Shown here one piece after another: positions 35,123 through 41,333 of a DNA stretch of 64,000 bases. Source of the stretch: Streptacidiphilus albus JL83 (GTDB lineage Bacteria > Actinomycetota > Actinomycetes > Streptomycetales > Streptomycetaceae); assembly GCF_000744705.1 (NCBI RefSeq), contig NZ_JQML01000001.1, positions 6,644,017 to 6,708,016 of the forward strand, read 5' to 3'. The notes under the pieces are model-generated. The model had not been told where the DNA came from, did no database searches, and saw nothing but the letters and a program-made list of their open reading frames with translations. The translations under genes were made by a program, and so were the position numbers. Numbering within the stretch: position 1 is the stretch's first letter; each line of letters begins with the position of its first letter.

Positions 35123-35416
35123 TTACTCGGCGTCAGGCTTGCTCGGAACCCTACGGTTCGCCGCCCGCTGCTCTTGGTTTCTCTTTCGTTCGGCCTTCTC
35201 TTCCAGCACGGCGCGCTTCTCAACAGCCTTCACGGACGGCCCGTACAGCCACCACTGCTTCGCGATGATGATGATCCACAAGGCGACAAGGGCAACGAAC
35301 CACCAGGTGATCGCGAAGTGGCCGTGGGACTTGAGCAGGCTTTCGATGGTGTTCGCGGCGGTGAAGCCGACGCCCCAGGCGAGGCTCTGCAGCGTCTTGC
35401 GTGCGCGTATGGACAT
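35123..35416 (-). CDS. Reverse-strand membrane protein (moron)
   Basis: 97 aa from ATG 35416. One strong membrane segment, ITWWFVALVALWIIIIAKQW, preceded by an amphipathic helix and followed by a charged Glu/Lys/Arg cytoplasmic helix. It opposes the early operon, lies between two direct repeats and has a palindrome just upstream, so it is probably expressed in the lysogen. Superinfection or defence function is possible but unproven. Confidence 0.7.
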   Translation of the reverse strand: MSIRARKTLQSLAWGVGFTAANTIESLLKSHGHFAITWWFVALVALWIIIIAKQWWLYGPSVKAVEKRAVLEEKAERKRNQEQRAANRRVPSKPDAE

Positions 35417-35420
35417 GTGG

Positions 35421-35434
35421 GAACTCTAGAGTTC
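35421..35434. promoter_or_regulatory. Perfect palindrome at the moron start
   Basis: GAACTCTAGAGTTC is a perfect 14-bp palindrome whose near edge is 5 bp before the ATG of the reverse membrane gene. Candidate operator for a dimeric repressor; low-GC compared with its surroundings. Confidence 0.55.
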
Positions 35435-35508
35435 GGCCATGTCTTCGGCCAGTGAGGTCCGATAGCGGTGGAAGTGCCGCTGATCAGCGCAAATATGCTG
35501 TAAGGATC

Positions 35509-35655
35509 ATGAATTGCGTGCGCTGCGCGGGCTGCGGCCGGGAACTCACCGACGCCGAGTCCCGGCTGTACGGCCGCGGCGAGAAGTGCCGCGGCCACAC
35601 CCCGGCGCTGCCGCGAGGCTGGGACATCGAGCAGGAAGCACTCCCCGGGACCTGA
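35509..35655 (+). CDS. Small zinc-finger protein, back half of the split gene
   Basis: 48 aa from ATG 35509 with TAAGGA close upstream. CVRCAGCGRELTDAESRLYG then EKCRGH gives a treble-clef-like Cys4 finger found in many Streptomyces phage proteins. Likely still functional through its new start, though it also forms the 3' half of the gene begun at 34992. Confidence 0.62.
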   Translation: MNCVRCAGCGRELTDAESRLYGRGEKCRGHTPALPRGWDIEQEALPGT

Positions 35656-35785
35656 TCGCCATGTCAGATGCAAATAACTGATGCCGCGTCAGTATCAGGA
35701 ATCGATACCTTCCCGCATCACCCCACTGCCCCGTACGGTCGATCTATGCCCCACCAGACGATCAGATGAAGGGAGGTGGAAGAGC

Positions 35786-35947
35786 ATGACGAGCAAGCAG
35801 AAGGGCCTCGTGGTCCTGGGCGTGCTGCTGCTGGCCGAGGCGTTCCTCGGCAATGCGGTCAGCAAGACGGCGAAGGCCGTCGGCGTCTCCGGCGCGTGGC
35901 TGTCGGTCGGCGGCCTGGCCGCCGGCGCGATCGTGGCAGCGCTGTAG
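35786..35947 (+). CDS. Small membrane protein
   Basis: 53 aa from ATG 35786 with a very strong GGGAGGTGGAAG site. LVVLGVLLLAEAFLGNAV and WLSVGGLAAGAIVAAL are two membrane segments. Followed by a strong hairpin. Function unknown; holin-like size but early position. Confidence 0.65.
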   Translation: MTSKQKGLVVLGVLLLAEAFLGNAVSKTAKAVGVSGAWLSVGGLAAGAIVAAL

Positions 35948-35954
35948 CTGGATC

Positions 35955-35983
35955 GCCCGGCTCCGCCACTGGCGGAGCCGGGC
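35955..35983 (+). terminator. Terminator after the small membrane gene
   Basis: Perfect 13-bp stem GCCCGGCTCCGCC / GGCGGAGCCGGGC with an ACT loop, followed by ACTTCTG. Confidence 0.75.
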
Positions 35984-36074
35984 ACTTCTGCGCCGGCACC
36001 CGGGGATCCAGCGGAACGCCAACGGCTGCCATGGAGCGGCAGTACGGTGGCATTCCCCGCATCGAGGAGGCACC

Positions 36075-36128
36075 ATGCGCAGCCGCGACTTCATCTGGGA
36101 TGTCACGCACAACACCATCTGGGACTGA
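36075..36128 (+). CDS. 17-residue micro-ORF with a strong ribosome site
   Basis: ATG 36075 follows GAGGAGG by four bases and encodes MRSRDFIWDVTHNTIWD before TGA. A hairpin terminator begins 2 nt later, so this is a free-standing small gene between two terminators. Aromatic and acidic with two I-W-D triplets. It could be a regulatory peptide or leader peptide; too short for family assignment. Confidence 0.5.
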   Translation: MRSRDFIWDVTHNTIWD

Positions 36129-36130
36129 CG

Positions 36131-36151
36131 GCGCCCGTCTCTCGCGGGCGC
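36131..36151. terminator. Convergent terminator
   Basis: Stem GCGCCCG / CGGGCGC with a 7-nt loop between the micro-ORF and the stop of the reverse gene; can serve both directions. Confidence 0.65.
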
Positions 36152-36154
36152 ACC

Positions 36155-36376
36155 TCACAGCGTCCAGTCCTCCGGGCCGCCGCCACGCCACGCCACCAGC
36201 TCGGGGTCGAGCGGGTCCAGGTCCTCCAGGCCGACGCGGCGCGCGAACTCGACGACGTCCGCCAGGCTGTAGGCGTGCCCGGCCGGGACGTGCCCGATCT
36301 CGACACGCCGGTACGGCGGCGTGCCGGCGACCAGGCCGTGGACGACGATCGGCGGATCGGTCGGCATCTCGTGCAT
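36155..36376 (-). CDS. Hypothetical protein of the reverse block
   Basis: 73 aa from ATG 36376 (ATG 36367 also possible). MHEMPTDPPIVVHGLVAGTP then GHAYSLADVVEFARRVGLED; ends GGGPEDWTL. No family recognised, but codon pattern supports this frame over the overlapping Arg/Ser-rich one. First of three reverse-strand genes ending at 37310. Confidence 0.65.
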   Translation of the reverse strand: MHEMPTDPPIVVHGLVAGTPPYRRVEIGHVPAGHAYSLADVVEFARRVGLEDLDPLDPELVAWRGGGPEDWTL

Positions 36377-36426
36377 GCCACCAGGGTGTGCCCGCTCCTG
36401 CCGGGCCGCCACCGGAGCGTAAGACC

Positions 36427-37011
36427 CTACGTGCCCGTCGTGACGCCCAACGCCTGCAGCCGGGCATCCAGAGATGCCAGTTCGGCGTTTGCGCTGTCGA
36501 GGAGGCTGGTCATGTCGCTGAGCTCGTCTAGGCCCTGCCCGGCCACCAGGTCCTCGCAGTGCGGGACCGTGTTCTGCAACGTCTCCACGAGCGACTCCCA
36601 CGCCTGAGCCGATGGGGTGTCCAGCGGCTCAGGCGCCGCATTGCCAAGGTCATGCGACAGGCCTGCGCAGTCTGCATTCATCGCCTGCAATGCCGGTCCG
36701 GGCGGAGTCGCGCCGCCTGACGTCCCCGATGCGTCACTCACCAGGGAGGACGTGTCGTTCGCCAATGCGAGCGTGCTGGCCTGTCCGCCGAGCTTCGTCC
36801 ACCAGACCGTCATCAGCGTTGTCGCGGTTGCTGCAGTCGTCGCGGTCGCTGGGGGCGGGGCCACTGCAGCGCTCGGGTTGGCCGAGGGTGTCGCAGACGA
36901 CAACACGGACGCCGATGGGCTCGGACCGGGCCGCGCCACCGACGGTGCAGCGCCGCAACCCGACGCCGCAAGGACGGCTGCAGAAATTACTGTGACTACG
37001 AAGAACCGCAC
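36427..37011 (-). CDS. Lipoprotein, reverse strand
   Basis: 194 aa, GTG start at 37011. Signal MRFFVVTVISAAVLAASGC carries a lipobox (LAASGC, lipid Cys at 19). A Ser/Pro/Ala-rich linker precedes a helical mature domain with two cysteines (MNADCAGLS, PHCEDL), likely disulfide-linked. Second exported lipoprotein of this prophage; expected to be expressed in the lysogen, possibly affecting phage adsorption. Confidence 0.75.
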   Translation of the reverse strand: MRFFVVTVISAAVLAASGCGAAPSVARPGPSPSASVLSSATPSANPSAAVAPPPATATTAATATTLMTVWWTKLGGQASTLALANDTSSLVSDASGTSGGATPPGPALQAMNADCAGLSHDLGNAAPEPLDTPSAQAWESLVETLQNTVPHCEDLVAGQGLDELSDMTSLLDSANAELASLDARLQALGVTTGT

Positions 37012-37058
37012 GGTGCCCCCTGTTCGAATGCGCCGATGCTAGTGCAGCCGTGCTCCAG

Positions 37059-37310
37059 CTACTCCTCCGGCTTTGAAAGGTCGGTCCGCCGGCCCTGCCG
37101 AGACTTCCGGTCGCGGAAGTAAGGCTCGGCGGCGTACCAGTCCACGGCCATCGACCGGCCGACCCTGACCACGGGCGGGAAGTCCGGATCGTCGCGGGAG
37201 AGCTGCGACACGCGCTGATGACTGATCGCGGGCACGACGTGCTCAGCCACCAGCCTCTTCGCCAGTTCACGGAACGACACCAAGTCTGGCCCCTTTCCAG
37301 CGTCGGCCAT
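37059..37310 (-). CDS. HTH DNA-binding protein (excisionase-like)
   Basis: 83 aa from ATG 37310, 9 nt after GGGAGG; ATG 37319 would leave no spacing. VSFRELAKRLVAEHVVPAIS then VSQLSRDDPDFPPVVRVGRS and WYAAEPYFRDRKS is the AlpA/excisionase-type winged HTH. Its divergent promoter holds a 32-bp palindrome, the likely site of self-repression and control of the spread-type operon. Confidence 0.75.
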   Translation of the reverse strand: MADAGKGPDLVSFRELAKRLVAEHVVPAISHQRVSQLSRDDPDFPPVVRVGRSMAVDWYAAEPYFRDRKSRQGRRTDLSKPEE

Positions 37311-37324
37311 GGCTACCATCCTCC

Positions 37325-37356
37325 CTCACTTCATAGCCATATGGCTAGGAAGTGAG
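37325..37356. promoter_or_regulatory. 32-bp palindromic operator
   Basis: CTCACTTC and GAAGTGAG flank the perfect 14-bp palindrome TAGCCATATGGCTA, each separated by one base, so 30 of 32 bases are dyad-symmetric. It lies between the reverse HTH gene and the rightward membrane operon. Confidence 0.75.
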
Positions 37357-37381
37357 TACGCTCGATCCTGTCCCAAGAAGT

Positions 37382-37421
37382 TGGCCCCGGCCGGTGCTCC
37401 AACACCGTATGGCCGGGGCCA
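37382..37421 (+). promoter_or_regulatory. Nested hairpin in the leader of the membrane operon
   Basis: Outer stem TGGCCCCGGCC / GGCCGGGGCCA (11 bp) enclosing an inner GGTG/CACC stem, 37 nt before the GTG start. Could be an attenuator. Confidence 0.6.
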
Positions 37422-37457
37422 GTCCCGCCCACCAGCTATCACCTGGAAGGCCAGACA

Positions 37458-38375
37458 GTGCCTGATCGTACGGACCCACACCGCCCACGGCGATCCTTCC
37501 GCCTCGCATGGTTCCTCGTCGTCCTCATGATGCTCACCGCCGCCGCCTGGTCCATCTCCGGCCAGCTCACCCGCTGGGGCATGCCGCACTGGCTCGCCTA
37601 CGGCCTCTCGCTGATGTTCGACGGCGCCGGACTGATCTGCGCCGAGTACGCGCGCCTCGCGGTCGAGCGCGGAACTCCGGCGGGCCTGCCGCGTCTCAGC
37701 ATCCTGGCGTTCGCCAGCGTCTCCGGCCTGCTGAACTACAGCAGCGGGCACAGGTTCGGCGGCACAGTCGGCGGAGCAGCGTTCGCCAGCACCAGCTTCC
37801 TCGTCGAGCTGCTGTTCGAGCTGCACCGCCGCGACCTCCGCGACACCCAGCGCGTCGCCCGCGGCCTGGTCCCCGAACTGCTGCCCAGGATCCCGCTCGT
37901 CGCGTGGCTCCTCCACCCGCAGCAGTCGTTCGTCGCCCTCGACCGAGCGATCGGCGTGCGCCTCGCGCAGCTCGACCCCGTCCAGCACCCGACGATCATC
38001 GCCGTCGAGCGCGCGGACAGTTCGGCGGACAGGGCGGACGCGACTGTCCGCTCCGCTGTCCGCGCCGCCCTTGACACCCTCCCGGCCGGCACGAGCGCCG
38101 CCGACATCGCCGCGCACCTCACCGGCCTTGGCATCCCCACCAGCCCGGACACGGTCCGCTCGCTGTCCGGACAGCACGGCGGACAGCCGGACAGCGTTGT
38201 CCGGCTCCTGCCCGACGATGCCACCATCAGCGACGCCGTCCGCGCCCTGACAGCCCTCGGCGTCACCGATCCGGACAGCGTCCTCGCGGCTGTCCGGACA
38301 ACCCACGGACAGGACGTCAACCCCGACACGGTCGCCCGGATCCTGCGCCGCGTGACCACTGGGGCTGCATCATGA
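37458..38375 (+). CDS. DUF2637-like membrane protein (SpdA type)
   Basis: 305 aa from GTG 37458. The first 130 residues hold about four membrane segments (LAWFLVVLMMLTAAAWSI, WLAYGLSLMFDGAGLICAEY, ILAFASVSGLLNYSSG, and one near residue 105), the pattern of DUF2637 proteins encoded with the transfer/spread genes of Streptomyces plasmids. The cytoplasmic C-terminus contains repeated HTH-like units (TSAADIAAHLTGLGIPTSPD). No TraB/FtsK gene is seen in the window. Confidence 0.72.
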   Translation: MPDRTDPHRPRRSFRLAWFLVVLMMLTAAAWSISGQLTRWGMPHWLAYGLSLMFDGAGLICAEYARLAVERGTPAGLPRLSILAFASVSGLLNYSSGHRFGGTVGGAAFASTSFLVELLFELHRRDLRDTQRVARGLVPELLPRIPLVAWLLHPQQSFVALDRAIGVRLAQLDPVQHPTIIAVERADSSADRADATVRSAVRAALDTLPAGTSAADIAAHLTGLGIPTSPDTVRSLSGQHGGQPDSVVRLLPDDATISDAVRALTALGVTDPDSVLAAVRTTHGQDVNPDTVARILRRVTTGAAS

Positions 38376-38560
38376 TGGCGCTCGTCTGGGCCTGGGCCAC
38401 CGGCCTCGGGCTGCTCGGCGTGATCTCGGCCGTCACCGCGCACCGCCTTGACGACCCCCAGCGCCCGACCCGCGCCGCGCAGCGCGCGCACGCGGCCTTC
38501 GTCGCCTGGATCGTCCTCGGCGTGGCCGGCGGAGTGCTGTACCTGGTGGGTGGCCGGTGA
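38372..38560 (+). CDS. Small membrane protein of the spread-type operon
   Basis: 62 aa from ATG 38372. Two membrane helices (WAWATGLGLLGVISAVTA and FVAWIVLGVAGGVLYLVG) around a short basic loop. Overlaps both neighbours by 4 nt. Size and topology resemble plasmid SpdB-like proteins. Confidence 0.66.
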   Translation: MMALVWAWATGLGLLGVISAVTAHRLDDPQRPTRAAQRAHAAFVAWIVLGVAGGVLYLVGGR

Positions 38561-39009
38561 GTACGTCTTTGATCCCGATGCCGCCGGCCTACGCGCCCAC
38601 CGTGCACCTCGGCAAGGCGGCTCCGACACCAGCACCCGCTCAGGTGTCGGAGCCCGACGTCGAGCCCGCTACCGAGCCCGCCGACACCACCGGCCGGTCC
38701 TGGTCCGGCGTCCCGTGGCGCGTCGGCTACAACGCCTTCTGCCTCGGCGTCGCTCTCTTCCCCATCCCCGGGACCAGCGACTCTCTCACCGACGGCTGGC
38801 GAGCGGCCCTGCACGCCTGCGCCCACGAGCAAGGCGCATCCGCAGCGTTCGGCCTGGCCGTCCTTGGAACCGGCTTCTGGGTTCTCCTGGACCGCTACAG
38901 GGGCAGTTGGATCACCCGGGCCATGCTCTGGGCCGTCGCGCTGGGCATCGTCACCACCCCGGACGTGGTCCTCGGCCTGGTCCAACTCCTTACCGGAGCG
39001 ACATCGTGA
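38557..39009 (+). CDS. Membrane protein of the spread-type operon
   Basis: 150 aa from GTG 38557. A Pro/Ala-rich cytoplasmic leader precedes three hydrophobic segments (VGYNAFCLGVALFPIP, AAFGLAVLGTGFWVLL, MLWAVALGIVTTPDVVLGLV). Overlaps both neighbours by 4 nt. No enzyme motif. Confidence 0.66.
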   Translation: MSTSLIPMPPAYAPTVHLGKAAPTPAPAQVSEPDVEPATEPADTTGRSWSGVPWRVGYNAFCLGVALFPIPGTSDSLTDGWRAALHACAHEQGASAAFGLAVLGTGFWVLLDRYRGSWITRAMLWAVALGIVTTPDVVLGLVQLLTGATS

Positions 39010-39536
39010 CCATCACCGTCGGCGGGGCCCTGATCGGCCTCGTCCTGAGCGTCATCGTCATCTGGCCCTGGTGGCGGAAGAGCAGCGGCGGCGGGAAGAG
39101 CGACTTCAAGGGGAGTGCTGCAGCTGCCGGCCGGAACTGGAAGGGACTGCTGCCGTTCCTCGGCGCCCTGGCCCTCGGGATCGTCGTCGCCGTCAGCGTC
39201 GGTGGCCTCATCGGCGGTGCAGCCACGAAGGTCCGGGTCGGCAGCGACCAGCTCGGCGACGACGGACTGCACACCCTGACTGGTGCCGCCACCGAGACCG
39301 TCATCCACCCCGCGCTCCCGCATCTCCAGGCCGGGGCCGCCGTCGTCGTCCTCATCCTGCTGACCGTCGTCGTGTTGACGATTCGCAAGGGCAGCAAAGC
39401 GATGCGGCGCGACCTCGGGTTCGGCCTGATCGCCGGGATCACCCTCGGGCCGTCCGCCGCCGCCACCGGCCTCGCGACCACGTTTCTGCTGCCGATGGTC
39501 GACGGCGCCGGCGCGCACGTCATGAGCTGGCTGTGA
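39006..39536 (+). CDS. Membrane protein of the spread-type operon
   Basis: 176 aa from GTG 39006. Four likely membrane segments (VGGALIGLVLSVIVIWPWW, LLPFLGALALGIVVAVSVG, AAVVVLILLTVVVLTI, GFGLIAGITLGPSAAATG). Translationally coupled on both sides. Family not recognised beyond its context. Confidence 0.66.
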   Translation: MTITVGGALIGLVLSVIVIWPWWRKSSGGGKSDFKGSAAAAGRNWKGLLPFLGALALGIVVAVSVGGLIGGAATKVRVGSDQLGDDGLHTLTGAATETVIHPALPHLQAGAAVVVLILLTVVVLTIRKGSKAMRRDLGFGLIAGITLGPSAAATGLATTFLLPMVDGAGAHVMSWL

Positions 39537-40123
39537 CCCGCCGTCAGCGCGCTGCCTCGCGAATCTCCCGGGGCAGCGTGCAGATCGGATGGCGGATCGC
39601 CTGCTGGCCGTGGGAGGAGAAGGCCTGGCGCGAGCGGGCCGGACGGCTTGCCGTCCAGGCCTTCGGCGGGTGGGCGGTGTGGCGGCTGGCCGAGGCGTAC
39701 CCGGTCGTCCCTGAGGTCGCGCTCGGCTGGTGGCTGATCGCGGCCTACCGCGCCGCCGACGCCGAGGAAGACGAGAACGAGGCCGAGGCCGAGCAGCGCG
39801 AGCAGCACCAGGACCTCATCGTCGGCGCGCACACCATCGAGCAGCTCCGCGAGGCCCTCGCCGACACCGTCCGCGAGCTGGCCGGCGGAGCGACCGGTGC
39901 ACACCTCGATGCGGTCATGGCCGACTGGCAGGAGCAGGGCCTCATCCGGCCCGGCCGGACGCTCACCGAGTTCCGCGCGTTCGTTGAGGGCCTCGGGGTC
40001 CGAGTCCGGGCCTCGCAGAAGGTCCGTGGTCTCAACCGCATGGGCATCCGCGTGAGCGACCTGCCGGCACCGCGCCGGGCCCCTCCCCCCGGCGGTGACG
40101 GGGACGGATACGTAGGCGGGTAG
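39533..40123 (+). CDS. Hypothetical protein ending the spread-type operon
   Basis: 196 aa from GTG 39533. Basic N-terminus, one amphipathic/hydrophobic region (LAVQAFGGWAVWRLAEAYPV), then an acidic coiled coil (AADAEEDENEAEAEQREQHQ) and a C-terminal helical domain with FRAFVEGLGVRVRASQKVRG. Could be a cytoplasmic or membrane-associated partner of the preceding proteins. Confidence 0.64.
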   Translation: MTRRQRAASRISRGSVQIGWRIACWPWEEKAWRERAGRLAVQAFGGWAVWRLAEAYPVVPEVALGWWLIAAYRAADAEEDENEAEAEQREQHQDLIVGAHTIEQLREALADTVRELAGGATGAHLDAVMADWQEQGLIRPGRTLTEFRAFVEGLGVRVRASQKVRGLNRMGIRVSDLPAPRRAPPPGGDGDGYVGG

Positions 40124-40141
40124 TTGCGCAGGTCAGGCCGT

Positions 40142-40188
40142 GAACTACCCGGTGGACTACCACCTGAACTACCGGTCGACTACCGGCC
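40142..40188 (+). repeat. Four iteron-like GA(A)CTACC repeats
   Basis: GAACTACCCGGT, GACTACCACCT, GAACTACCGGTC and GACTACCGGCC lie head to tail, about 12 bp each. GGTAGTT at 40117 forms an inverted partner of the first unit. Located just after the spread-type operon; may bind a regulator or a transfer protein. Confidence 0.55.
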
Positions 40189-40246
40189 GGTTCCGATGCT
40201 CGGATGCGCTGCCAGACTGTGGCGGCGGCCGACAGCATGAGGGGAG

Positions 40247-40468
40247 ATGACGATGGGTGATCTTGAGACGGTGCGGGTGCGGATTCTGCTGCTGGTCGGC
40301 GACCAGGCGGAGGTGACGGCTGACGCGGAGGACTCGGCCGAGCCCGAGCGGTACGACGCGGCGGTGATCGCAGAGGCGGTCGGGGTCGCGGCGGCGCAGC
40401 TCCCGGGGATGCGCCTGCTGGCGGACGTCGGCGCGGGGGACCGGTTGGTGAACTGGCGGTTGCCGTAG
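40247..40468 (+). CDS. Small hypothetical protein
   Basis: 73 aa from ATG 40247 (ATG 40253 also possible) after GAGGGGAGATG. One beta-hairpin and a helix (VRVRILLLVGDQAEVTADAE, VIAEAVGVAAAQLPGMRLLA). No family recognised. Last protein gene before the hairpin array. Confidence 0.6.
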   Translation: MTMGDLETVRVRILLLVGDQAEVTADAEDSAEPERYDAAVIAEAVGVAAAQLPGMRLLADVGAGDRLVNWRLP

Positions 40469-40493
40469 GCTGGTGGTGTCCTTCGGGGCGTTG

Positions 40494-40785
40494 TGGACCG
40501 GCGGGTTTGCGGCCTGGCCTCAGCTTGAGGCGGGGTGCCCCTCATGGGGTGGGCCTGCCGGTCCATTTGTGCGCCCGGTAGGGCGAGAACAGCAGCGCCG
40601 AAGGCGCTTCCTTGCGGCGGAGCCGCCGAGCCCCGCGAGCGAAGCGAGCTTGAGGGGGCTCGCCCCGGGCGCAGCCCGGGTAGGCCGCCCGCGCCGAAGG
40701 CGCTTAGGGGGCGGCCGACCAGCCGCGCCCGCAGGGCGCATGAGGGCTGGTCTCCCTTGTGCGCCGTAGGCGCTCCTTTACCGGC
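40494..40785. repeat. DNA hairpin array A (mostly C-GNA-G triloops)
   Basis: A non-coding stretch almost wholly made of inverted repeats. Outer stem TGGACCGGC/GCCGGTCCA (40494/40557) encloses CCTCA-GCT-TGAGG and CCCC-TCAT-GGGG. Then CGCCC-GGTA-GGGCG (40572), AGCGCC-GAA-GGCGCT (40594), GCGGC-GGA-GCCGC (40614), outer GAGCCCC/GGGGCTC with inner GCGAGC-GAA-GCGAGC (40628-40661, tandem G-A mismatches), CCCGGGC-GCA-GCCCGGG (40664), outer GGCCGCC/GGCGGCC with GCGCC-GAA-GGCGC (40683-40716), outer GACCAGCC/GGCTGGTC with GCGCCC-GCA-GGGCGC (40717-40752), and GCGCC-GTA-GGCGC (40761). Stems differ in sequence but the loop rule is kept. Confidence 0.85.
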
Positions 40786-40790
40786 GCGGA

Positions 40791-40821
40791 CCGGCCGCCC
40801 ATGATCATCATGGGCGGCCGG
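40791..40821. terminator. 31-bp palindrome, bidirectional terminator
   Basis: Perfect 15-bp stem CCGGCCGCCCATGAT / ATCATGGGCGGCCGG around a single C. It separates array A from the stop of the reverse gene at 40831 and can terminate both. Confidence 0.75.
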
Positions 40822-40830
40822 CGAATCACA

Positions 40831-41220
40831 TCACGCTTCCGGCTGCTCCGGCTTCTCCAGCCGCACCAGCCACTCCCCGAAGTCCAGCGCCGCGTCATCC
40901 GACGCCGCGATGCAGTGCGCGGCAGCGGCGATCAGGTGCTCATCCTCCGGCGACGCGAAGAACGCGCTCAGCATGCGGTCGGCGGCGATCCACAGCAGGC
41001 AGGCGTGCTCCATCTGGAACTGCTGCGGCTCCGGCATCGGCTGCTCCTCCGCCAGCTGCGCGGCACGGATCAGCGCCGCGCGCATCTCGCCGCTCTCGAT
41101 CACGCCCGTGGGCAGCTGGACCGGCACGGGCAGCTCCAGCAGCAGCCGCCCCAGCAGGGCGTACGAGGCCAGCAGCTGCACCAGGACAAAGTGGAACTTG
41201 TGGTCGTTCTCGTCGGACAT
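40831..41220 (-). CDS. Hypothetical protein between the two hairpin arrays
   Basis: 129 aa from ATG 41220 (AAGGGG upstream). Helical: FHFVLVQLLASYALLGRLLL, QQFQMEHACLLWIAADRMLS, then an Ala-rich helix and an acidic tail EKPEQPEA. No signal peptide; the N-terminal third is hydrophobic but interrupted. No family recognised. Its placement between two hairpin arrays makes it a candidate partner protein for them. Confidence 0.68.
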   Translation of the reverse strand: MSDENDHKFHFVLVQLLASYALLGRLLLELPVPVQLPTGVIESGEMRAALIRAAQLAEEQPMPEPQQFQMEHACLLWIAADRMLSAFFASPEDEHLIAAAAHCIAASDDAALDFGEWLVRLEKPEQPEA

Positions 41221-41333
41221 GGGTGTCCCCTTCTTGGCGTTGCGGCCGGTCGTCGGAGTTGCGGCTCCAACGGCGGTCGCGCCCCCGCGTGTTGCGGGGT
41301 GCGGGGTCAGGAGGCCATACGGGAGCGGGGGAG

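Larger units (their letters stand above)
35057..35540. repeat. 24-bp direct repeats flanking a reverse-strand cassette
   Basis: Identical 24-mers starting CGTGCGCTGCGC at 35057-35080 and 35517-35540 bracket a reverse membrane-protein gene with its own palindrome. Both copies are read in the same frame, so recombination between them would excise the cassette cleanly. Confidence 0.75.

Noticed and set aside
35786..35947. Small membrane protein as the holin
   Set aside because: It lies in the early region between terminators and far from any lysin; no endolysin is in the window.
36103..36381. Alternative 92-codon reverse frame over the 73-aa gene
   Set aside because: Arg/Ser/Trp-rich with no ribosome site and it runs through the terminator hairpin.
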